Position numbers and translations under genes: made by a program
Shown here: positions 14,705 through 20,360 of the stretch, piece by piece
Position numbering within the stretch: position 1 is the first letter of the stretch
Layout: each line of letters starts with the position of its first letter
The notes under the pieces: model-generated
What the model was told of the DNA's origin: nothing
The model's input: only the letters and a program-made list of their open reading frames with translations
The model's database searches: none
Virus record (IMG/VR): IMGVR_UViG_3300047557_002672
Coordinates: 1-20,360 of that record
Source: a virus
DNA length: 20,360 bases
Direction: 5' to 3' (one strand)

Positions 14705-15652
14705 ATGACCAAGATCGTTTACATTTTAGGATGCCTAGGATTTATTGGACGACATATAACAAAGAAATGTCTTGATAATGGATGGGCAGTGATGGGCATA
14801 GATAAAGAAACATATGCTGCAGATAAAGCGTCAATTGAACTTTTTAAAGCATATAAAAACTTTACATACCAGAAAGCTGATATTCGTACACTAGACAAAA
14901 TATATGATTGCGACTTTATTATTAACACTGCAGCTGAAACTCATGTAGACAATAGTATTGAAAGTAGTAAAGAGTTTCTTGATACCAACGTTTACGGTGT
15001 GGTCAACATATTAAATCTTATATGCAGAAAGCAAAATTATAATCGGCCAATCTTTTTTCAATTTAGCACTGATGAAGTTTATGGAGATGCTAAACATGAT
15101 AAATTTACTGAAGAAAGTGTACTTTTCCCTAGCAATCCATATTCGGCTAGCAAAGCAAGTGCAGACATGATTATTCAAGCATGGCACCGAACATATAACA
15201 TACCATATGTGATTTTACGCCCAACAAACAACTATGGTATTGGCCAAAATCCAGAAAAATTTATACCAAGAGCCATAAAATATCTTACATTAAATAAAAA
15301 ATTTCCATTATACAACAATGGTAACGTAAGCAGAACATGGCTTCATGTAGAAGATACAACAGCTGCACTTATGCATATAATTGAATCTGGAAAATATAAT
15401 ACTGTGTTCAATATAAATGGCACTTATCACGATTCTAATTTGAATGTCTTCAAAAAAATTCTGAGTGAAATGGGATACAATCCAGAAACCTGGAAAGATT
15501 TTATACTTCCCAACACTGAAAGACCTGGACATGATTTAAATTATTGGCTTAATGATGAAAAGCTTCGGAATTTAGGTTGGAAAAACACCCAAGATTTCGA
15601 TGCCGAACTTAAAAATATTGTCAAACATTACAATACTGTTTTTTATTGGTGA
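14705..15652 (+). CDS. rmlB: dTDP-glucose 4,6-dehydratase-like SDR enzyme (RmlB-like)
   Basis: 315 residues of the extended short-chain dehydrogenase/reductase family. The NAD-binding turn is GCLGFIG (9-15) and the second strand ends in D33 (GIDKETY). NTAAETHVDNSIESSKEF (74-91) and the sequence NVYGVVNIL follow. The dehydratase active site is STDEVYGD (121-128), with T122-D123-E124, plus Y146-xxx-K150 (NPYSASKASADM). RPTNNYGIGQNPEKFIPR and RTWLHVEDT are further RmlB hallmarks. It converts dTDP-glucose to the 4-keto-6-deoxy sugar that leads to rhamnose, fucosamine or related sugars. No rmlA, rmlC or rmlD is in the window, so the phage may use host enzymes. It begins one base after the GT92-like gene. 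A related NDP-sugar dehydratase cannot be excluded. Confidence 0.83.
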   Translation: MTKIVYILGCLGFIGRHITKKCLDNGWAVMGIDKETYAADKASIELFKAYKNFTYQKADIRTLDKIYDCDFIINTAAETHVDNSIESSKEFLDTNVYGVVNILNLICRKQNYNRPIFFQFSTDEVYGDAKHDKFTEESVLFPSNPYSASKASADMIIQAWHRTYNIPYVILRPTNNYGIGQNPEKFIPRAIKYLTLNKKFPLYNNGNVSRTWLHVEDTTAALMHIIESGKYNTVFNINGTYHDSNLNVFKKILSEMGYNPETWKDFILPNTERPGHDLNYWLNDEKLRNLGWKNTQDFDAELKNIVKHYNTVFYW

Positions 15653-15655
15653 TTT

Positions 15656-16627
15656 ATGAAACTTTTATTTGTTGTACATAGATATGCTCCATTTCCTGGA
15701 GGATCTGAAGTATACGTTCAAAATATGGCTGAAGAGGCTGCTAGTCGAGGGCACATGGTTGCAGTATTAGCTGGTGAACATCAAGGTGACTATAATGGGA
15801 TACATGTCACAAGTAACCCGGCAATCCTTTTAGGCGCATGGGATTTAATATTTGTTCATGGCGGCGACGTAAATGTGCAAAACTATGTATTAAATAATAT
15901 AAAAAATATCCCAAGTCCAGTTTTATACTTATTAGTCCTGCCAAGTGAAAGTCAAATTTGTTTAAAAGGATTAACTACATCCGCACTTATAGGATACAGC
16001 ACACATGAAGATTATCAACACTGTTTGAAATATCAAGTAGAAAAAAAATCAGTACACATACGACATGGTATAGTACCAAGTAGTTCAAATGGCAAAGTTG
16101 GTTTTAAAGAAAAATATGGTATCACCAAAAAAATGTTTCTTACATGTGGTGGTTATTGGCCTAATAAAGCAATAAAAGAATTGTGTGATGTATTCCAAAA
16201 GGCAACTCTAGATGATTCAATTCTCGTAACAACTGGATATGACAATAGATATGGCATTATGCCAAGTCAATCAGATTATATTCTTCCGTTGTTACTGGAT
16301 GATCGACAGGAAGTGCTTAATGCAATGAAAGAAGCTGAGTGCTTGCTTATGCATAGTACCTCTGAAGGATTTGGACTAGTTTTATTAGAATCAATGCTGA
16401 ATGATACGCCCTGGATATCAAGAAATATCGCAGGAGCAAAGTTGATGAAAGATTATGGCCAAACATATGAAACTGACGATGAGTTATTGAATCTATTAAA
16501 AAACTTTGATAGATCAAAGTTTGATACTCAACTGAATAAAGCATATGTTCTTAGCAATCATACTGTTAAAAACACAGTAGATGACATTGAAAATGCATGC
16601 ATACATTTTCATAAAAATTTAAAATAG
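15656..16627 (+). CDS. GT-B glycosyltransferase (GT4-like)
   Basis: 323 residues with both GT-B Rossmann domains in shortened form. The N-terminal domain begins LLFVVHRYAPFPGGSEVYVQ (3-22), with the GG-x-E acceptor loop typical of GT4, followed by RGHMVAVLAG. The C-terminal donor domain has FLTCGGYWPNKAIKEL (161-176), SILVTTGYDNR, and the E-x7-E motif E237...E245 in SEGFGLVLLESML, whose first Glu contacts the donor sugar. GT4 enzymes are retaining transferases using NDP-sugars. At 323 residues it is a little short of the usual 350-400, mostly in the first domain. It is the last gene of the sugar operon, starting 3 nt after rmlB stops. It converges with the tRNA gene, only 9 bp away. No plus-strand terminator is seen after it. 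Confidence 0.85.
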   Translation: MKLLFVVHRYAPFPGGSEVYVQNMAEEAASRGHMVAVLAGEHQGDYNGIHVTSNPAILLGAWDLIFVHGGDVNVQNYVLNNIKNIPSPVLYLLVLPSESQICLKGLTTSALIGYSTHEDYQHCLKYQVEKKSVHIRHGIVPSSSNGKVGFKEKYGITKKMFLTCGGYWPNKAIKELCDVFQKATLDDSILVTTGYDNRYGIMPSQSDYILPLLLDDRQEVLNAMKEAECLLMHSTSEGFGLVLLESMLNDTPWISRNIAGAKLMKDYGQTYETDDELLNLLKNFDRSKFDTQLNKAYVLSNHTVKNTVDDIENACIHFHKNLK

Positions 16628-16636
16628 CCAAAAAAA

Positions 16637-16713
16637 TGGCGACTCCGGAGGGATTCGAACCCCCGACCAGCAGCTTAGAAGGCTGCTGCTCTATCCTACT
16701 GAGCTACGGAGTC
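16637..16713 (-). tRNA. tRNA-Arg (anticodon UCU)
   Basis: The minus strand folds into a complete 77-nt cloverleaf. The acceptor stem GACTCCG/CGGAGTC is perfect. The D arm contains AGCTCAG and GATAGAGC. The anticodon stem GCAGC/GCTGC is perfect, with loop CTTCTAA, so the anticodon is TCT. The T arm is GGGGG TTCGAAT CCCTC with one G-U pair. The discriminator is G and the 3' CCA is encoded in DNA. It reads AGA (and AGG), and AGA is common in the phage genes here. A strong promoter lies just upstream, and the gene is nearly tail-to-tail with the GT4-like gene. Confidence 0.97.
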
Positions 16714-16731
16714 ACTTATGCGAGTGTTCGG

Positions 16732-16760
16732 AGTATATCCAAAGTTCACAGCGATGTCAA
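16732..16760 (-). promoter_or_regulatory. Consensus sigma70 promoter of the tRNA gene
   Basis: On the minus strand: TTGACA (16760-16755), exactly 17 nt, then TATACT (16737-16732). Transcription would begin near 16725, leaving a leader of about 12 nt before the mature tRNA 5' end at 16713. This is the best bacterial-type promoter in the window. It lies in the 53-bp gap between the endonuclease stop codon and the tRNA. Confidence 0.85.
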
Positions 16761-16766
16761 CGGCTT

Positions 16767-18485
16767 TCATCTATACGTTTTTAAAAACTTAAGTTGACCA
16801 CAATCCCAAATTCTATCATATCCTCTACTTTGCATTATTTCCCATTCTGAGCAACTACTATCATACCCATTTTTTACCAGATTACTTTTTGTAAAATTAA
16901 ATCTATGTTCTCGCCTGCTGTAATCTGTAGTATACCAATATCCAGGGGTTAAATTACCTTTATTAATCAACTTAAAATTTAGTTTTGAATATAAATTACC
17001 GTTACTCCACCTTGCATCTGCGTATGACAAAATAGCATTACATTGAGTATTTTTTTGATAAAAGTTCAATAATTTTCCGGCTCCACCAACTATTTGAGTT
17101 GAGGTTGCATATCTAATAAGTTCGCGTTGATCATTATGTGTATGATTTAAAAATACCCTGGGTTTACCAAAAGACATTGCTGACACTAAATTATTTTCAA
17201 AAAATAATCCAATGTGACAATTAGCAGGTGCTGCCCCTTGAATATGGTAATTTTTATAAAATTCATCAGCAACTGATGCATCAATAAAATTTATTTTACA
17301 AGATCTTGCACCAATACCATTCTTGTTTACAGCAAATATTGATTTTAATTTGGATTTAACTATTTCTTTCTTAAAATTCCATTCGTCGCTGAATATGGTT
17401 ATTAATCTATATCCTTTATCAGCACACAATTTCATTTTTTGGATGTGATAGTCTTTATTTTTCTTACCGGAACATTCACTATGCCAGTACAATCCACAAT
17501 ATTCAATTGCTATTTTACAGTCATCACTTACTATGTCAAGTTCTAATGGAAATATTATTCTCCGATCACGTTGTCGTACAGATAAATTTAATGTTTTTAA
17601 AAATTCAAAAACTTCATTTTCTTCACCACTTTTATAATTATGTATAGTGGGATGACACGATTTACAAATGGGAAGATGACCATTATCAATATATGTTTCA
17701 AAAGATGCTGAACAATTTAAACATTTGAATGTGTACCAAATGTGCCCTGTCACACCTTTGTAGTCTTCTGGTGCCATACTAAATTCTGTATGACACACAT
17801 TTCTAAATTTATTATTCAATTGTTGAAAATCTACATTACTAGATTTTCTTTTTATCCAAGTTGTTTTGGAAATTTCCGACAAACTTTTTCTTCTGGAAAG
17901 AGTTTTACTAATGTTATCAACACCATATTTGCTTAGTAAGGTAGATTTACGTTTTTCATTCGTGGCAGTAATGTTTGAAGGGTTTTCAACACCATACTTA
18001 GCCATCATAGTTTTTTTAAATAACATAACTTGTTTTTCTACAAGACTTTTATCATTGTAAAACTCTTTATGTTTCTCTACGGATATAGGAAGCTGTCCTG
18101 CATTACCTATTCCGTATTTTTTAAAATTTGTTTCTATTCTTTTATTCTGTATATTATCTTTAGTCTCATCACTGAGTTCTGCGTGGTGTTTTGAAATTTT
18201 AGTACTGACTGCTTCTTTGGCGCAGTTGCATTCACGAGTCAAACCGCAGTAACCATATCCATCATTAATACCCTTAAACTTTTTAATTTTTCCATGTGGT
18301 GAACATATATTAGTTTGAATATTGTTAATATAAGCATACACTCGTTCTGATATAGTAGGATTACCAGCCAAGTTGGCGGTTATATCCAATAACCATGTAT
18401 GTAGTTCACGGTTCTTTTTAATGTACAGTCCAAGTTGTTTGGGATTATATTTTTCTACTATGTTTTGAATTAATTCTTTATTCAT
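16767..18485 (-). CDS. Vsr-like homing-type endonuclease, second of a tandem pair
   Basis: 572 residues. The N-terminal domain (1-100) with RELHTWLLDI and a Cys cluster (C61, C80, C86, C88) matches the start of the neighbouring 602-residue protein. KYG repeats (Y124, Y164, Y187) follow, typical of phage endonuclease DNA-binding regions. A zinc knuckle (C255, C258, C274, C277) leads into the nuclease core: E315/D317 in PLELDIV, EYCGLYWHSE (328-337), DYH (345-347) and FSDEW (365-369). A GNAT-like C-terminal part has YHIQG (413-417), GKPR, GGAGKLL and SYADARWSNGNLY (487-499). The end carries GYDRIWDCG. The core is very close to that of the left-end endonuclease (226-1866). Its ATG overlaps the upstream gene's TGA (ATGA), so translation is probably coupled. 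Activity is inferred; nothing in the sequence gives the target. Confidence 0.82.
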   Translation of the reverse strand: MNKELIQNIVEKYNPKQLGLYIKKNRELHTWLLDITANLAGNPTISERVYAYINNIQTNICSPHGKIKKFKGINDGYGYCGLTRECNCAKEAVSTKISKHHAELSDETKDNIQNKRIETNFKKYGIGNAGQLPISVEKHKEFYNDKSLVEKQVMLFKKTMMAKYGVENPSNITATNEKRKSTLLSKYGVDNISKTLSRRKSLSEISKTTWIKRKSSNVDFQQLNNKFRNVCHTEFSMAPEDYKGVTGHIWYTFKCLNCSASFETYIDNGHLPICKSCHPTIHNYKSGEENEVFEFLKTLNLSVRQRDRRIIFPLELDIVSDDCKIAIEYCGLYWHSECSGKKNKDYHIQKMKLCADKGYRLITIFSDEWNFKKEIVKSKLKSIFAVNKNGIGARSCKINFIDASVADEFYKNYHIQGAAPANCHIGLFFENNLVSAMSFGKPRVFLNHTHNDQRELIRYATSTQIVGGAGKLLNFYQKNTQCNAILSYADARWSNGNLYSKLNFKLINKGNLTPGYWYTTDYSRREHRFNFTKSNLVKNGYDSSCSEWEIMQSRGYDRIWDCGQLKFLKTYR

Positions 18486-20290
18486 GTATTTTTTATTTCA
18501 TATTCCCATCGTTTTTTCCCACAATCCCATAGTCTATCATATCCTAGTTCTTGCATTAATTGCCATTCTGTATATTTTAGTTTTGTTATTGGCAATGCAA
18601 ACTTTTTCATAATCTTACCCTTCATAAATTTTTTCTTATTTTCTCTTTCACAATAATTTTTTGTATAGCAATAATCTGGGGCTAACTCTTTAACCATTTT
18701 CCACCCGGTTTTTTCATATAGTTCACCATTGCTATATCGGTTATCGCTATAAGTAACAATCACAGAATTTTCTAATCCAAGAATTGTTACAGACTTTTTT
18801 AATAATTTTGAAAACATACCGGGTGATTTATGCCCTATTAATGTTGCAAAACGTACCATTTCCATATTGTTTCTGATCATAGCCCAACTCATGCACGCTG
18901 ATAGTTTTCCTTCTATGAATGCACCTATTGTCACGGATCTGTAGTCTGGAAATCCTTGAATGTGGTTTTTTTCCAAAAAAGAACGGTCATCATCTGTTGA
19001 ATCAACAATTCGCACATCAGCTTTTCGCGCATGCAGTGTTTTCGTATTCAACCCACACAAATGTGATATTTTATCCAAAACTATAGATTTTTTTTCCCAG
19101 TATTCATCCTGCCATATCTGAAGCAACTGTATACCTTGTTGTTGACACATATCATATTTCATTTTATGGTAATTTTTGTCTTTTTCAGCATATATTTCAC
19201 TATGAGATGCTAGTCCATTAAGTTCAATACCCAATTGAAAATCTGGCAAATAGAAATCTATTTCAAATGGCTTGATAATAAGTCTATTATTTTCTATATA
19301 TTTAATTTTGTTGTTGTCTAACCATTGACGAAGATCCCACTGCATCAAACTATTTGGACTCACAATAGAATCTATATTGTGCCGTTTGATGTATCTGTAT
19401 AAAAGCGTTGTGCTCAATCCAGTTTCATTATGTATTTCATGTACAGTTTTACCAGTTGAAAATTCCTTAAATAATTCAACATTTTCTAGAAGTTCTAGCA
19501 TAGATGGATCAATATGTTTTTGACTTACGTTTTTAACTCCATATTGTTGAAAAACTTTTTGCTTCATTGATTCTAGTATATCTTTATTTTGTAATGGATG
19601 TTCAGTCCCATACTTTCTCAACATTGAGTCTCTTATTTTTGCTTGAACATCAGTGTCAGTAAATGGATTTTTTCCATGATATTTTTCATATGCAGCTGCT
19701 CTAGCATGGGTCATTAAATTTCCATATTTTTCTAATGTTGCCGCTTTTGATTTTTGCTGGATATCGGTTGATTGAAATGGATACTCAACGCCATACTTTT
19801 TTATATTTGTTAGTTTAATCATTTCCTGAATTTCTTCAGATTCTATGGGTGTTTTTGTACCATATTTTTCCAAACTATTTTTTTCTCTTAACGATTTGAC
19901 TTTCTCCGATTTCATAACATTGTCAACTCCGTAATTTTCCATAAAAGTTTTTTTTGCTCGGTTGACAAGATTAATTTTTTCTTCAGGGGTCAAACTCTTA
20001 TGCCAGGATGATATCTTTTCAGACTGCAGCTTACTTCTACACCCACAAGTTGAATGTCCACAACATTTAAAATAACCTTTTTCATAACTGTTGAATTTTC
20101 GTTTAGAGCCATAAGTGCAAACAGGTGGTGGACCGTTAATATAAATCCATATCATTTCATTTATGTTGATAGGATCATACGAGTTAGTTAAGTTTATTAA
20201 CCATGCATGTAAATCCTGGCGAGCTTTTACGAATCTAGAAAACTGTTTGCTCTTTACAGTTGACAACATTTGTTTTATTATTTTTTCCAT
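18482..20290 (-). CDS. Vsr-like homing-type endonuclease with KYG repeats and HTH, first of a tandem pair
   Basis: 602 residues. An N-terminal Cys-rich domain (1-100; C58, C76, C77, C82, C84; RQDLHAWLINL) precedes seven YG repeat units (Y at 120, 143, 166, 189, 204, 227, 250). A helix-turn-helix follows (about 268-306, KTVHEIHNETGLSTTLLYRY). The nuclease core has E343/D345 (PFEIDFYLPD), IELNGLASHSE (355-365), YH (374-375) and WQDEYW. The GNAT-like part has NHIQG (442-446) and YSDNRYSNGELYEKTGW (514-530), and the C-terminus carries GYDRLWDCG (583-591). The core tryptophan in EYCGLYWHSE of its two relatives is Ala here, though the E and H positions are kept. No Shine-Dalgarno sequence is present; the -10 box ends 5 nt before the ATG, suggesting a leaderless message. 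A downstream start at residue 8 is possible. Confidence 0.82.
   Translation of the reverse strand: MEKIIKQMLSTVKSKQFSRFVKARQDLHAWLINLTNSYDPININEMIWIYINGPPPVCTYGSKRKFNSYEKGYFKCCGHSTCGCRSKLQSEKISSWHKSLTPEEKINLVNRAKKTFMENYGVDNVMKSEKVKSLREKNSLEKYGTKTPIESEEIQEMIKLTNIKKYGVEYPFQSTDIQQKSKAATLEKYGNLMTHARAAAYEKYHGKNPFTDTDVQAKIRDSMLRKYGTEHPLQNKDILESMKQKVFQQYGVKNVSQKHIDPSMLELLENVELFKEFSTGKTVHEIHNETGLSTTLLYRYIKRHNIDSIVSPNSLMQWDLRQWLDNNKIKYIENNRLIIKPFEIDFYLPDFQLGIELNGLASHSEIYAEKDKNYHKMKYDMCQQQGIQLLQIWQDEYWEKKSIVLDKISHLCGLNTKTLHARKADVRIVDSTDDDRSFLEKNHIQGFPDYRSVTIGAFIEGKLSACMSWAMIRNNMEMVRFATLIGHKSPGMFSKLLKKSVTILGLENSVIVTYSDNRYSNGELYEKTGWKMVKELAPDYCYTKNYCERENKKKFMKGKIMKKFALPITKLKYTEWQLMQELGYDRLWDCGKKRWEYEIKNT
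19517..19942 (-). repeat. Seven 23-residue KYG-type repeats within the 602-residue endonuclease
   Basis: Residues 117-258 of the protein contain Tyr-Gly landmarks at 120, 143, 166, 189, 204 (YHG), 227 and 250. The step is exactly 23 residues except one of 15. The unit is roughly (E/K)KYG-x-x-x-P(F/L)QS-x-x-I followed by a basic helix. Similar repeats occur in phage endonucleases as DNA-binding spacers. The DNA copies have diverged. Confidence 0.75.
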
Positions 20291-20295
20291 TCTCT

Positions 20296-20325
20296 ATTAT
20301 AGTGTAGATCTGTCCAATATTGCAA
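20296..20325 (-). promoter_or_regulatory. Sigma70-like promoter of the tandem endonuclease unit, possibly leaderless
   Basis: On the minus strand: TTGCAA (20325-20320), 18 nt, TATAAT (20301-20296), 5 nt, then the ATG at 20290. It is the same layout as before the sugar operon at 11724. The terminator at 20360-20339 insulates it from upstream transcription. Confidence 0.6.
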
Positions 20326-20338
20326 ATTATCTATCAAT

Positions 20339-20360
20339 AAAAAACCCGGATTTCTCCGGG
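20339..20360 (-). terminator. Intrinsic terminator for leftward transcription entering from the right
   Basis: CCCGGA (20345-20350) pairs with TCCGGG (20355-20360) around a 4-nt loop, which reads GAAA on the minus strand, a stable tetraloop. On the minus strand six T follow (20344-20339). It would end a leftward gene lying beyond the right edge. On the plus strand the downstream part is outside the window, so bidirectional use cannot be judged. Confidence 0.8.

Noticed and set aside
16627-16640. GCCA-A6-TGGC inverted repeat after the last glycosyltransferase gene as a terminator
   Set aside because: The stem is only 4 bp, half of it is the tRNA CCA end, and no T-run follows on the plus strand.
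1-20360. CRISPR array, insertion sequence with terminal repeats, or defence island
   Set aside because: No regularly spaced direct repeats, no transposase and no restriction, toxin-antitoxin or other defence gene pair were seen. The nucleases match freestanding phage endonucleases.

Overview
The window looks like part of the late region of an AT-rich, T4-like contractile-tailed phage genome (T4 superfamily in the broad sense, akin to the marine cyanophage and pelagiphage branches). The basis is a set of tail and neck genes recognisable against T4 (sheath gp18, neck gp13 and gp14, proximal tail gp15), a T4 gene 1-type deoxynucleoside monophosphate kinase, T4-type late promoters (NATAAATA), freestanding homing-type endonucleases, a phage-type GH19 endolysin and a tRNA gene. 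No bacterial housekeeping gene is seen. The host cannot be fixed from the sequence.

Layout. (1) Positions 1-225: the first 24 codons of an unidentified minus-strand gene with an exact T4 late promoter. (2) Positions 226-1866: a freestanding Vsr-like endonuclease on the plus strand, whose last codons contain the terminator of the sheath gene. (3) Positions 1884-5927 (minus): a very large tail sheath, about twice the T4 length, with an insertion of roughly 900 residues made of repeated beta-rich modules. (4) Positions 6056-7413: dNMP kinase (plus) and gp13-like neck protein (minus), convergent and sharing the stop tetramer TTAA. (5) Positions 7515-11695 (plus): gp14-like neck protein, GH19 endolysin, gp15-like sheath terminator and a minimal tRNA nucleotidyltransferase-like protein, closely packed. 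(6) Positions 11724-16627 (plus): a compact sugar operon with three GT-A type glycosyltransferases, an RmlB-like dTDP-glucose 4,6-dehydratase and a GT-B glycosyltransferase. (7) Positions 16637-20360 (minus): tRNA-Arg(UCU) with its own consensus sigma70-type promoter, then two tandem, translationally coupled endonucleases of the same family as the first one, with their own promoter just downstream of an intrinsic terminator.

How the genes fit together. gp13, gp14 and gp15 build the neck and cap the sheath polymer made by gp18. The endolysin would degrade peptidoglycan at lysis or entry. The sugar operon probably makes and attaches a glycan to virion or host structures. The kinase supports phage DNA synthesis. 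The tRNA reads AGA, a common Arg codon here. The most unusual features are modules shared between sheath, gp14 and gp15 (flagellin-hook-IN-like and 'GPP-xx-G-xx-W' modules), the endonuclease gene that embeds its neighbour's terminator, and at least two promoters whose -10 box lies only 5 nt from the start codon, which suggests leaderless mRNAs. No intergenic stretch exceeds 300 bases.
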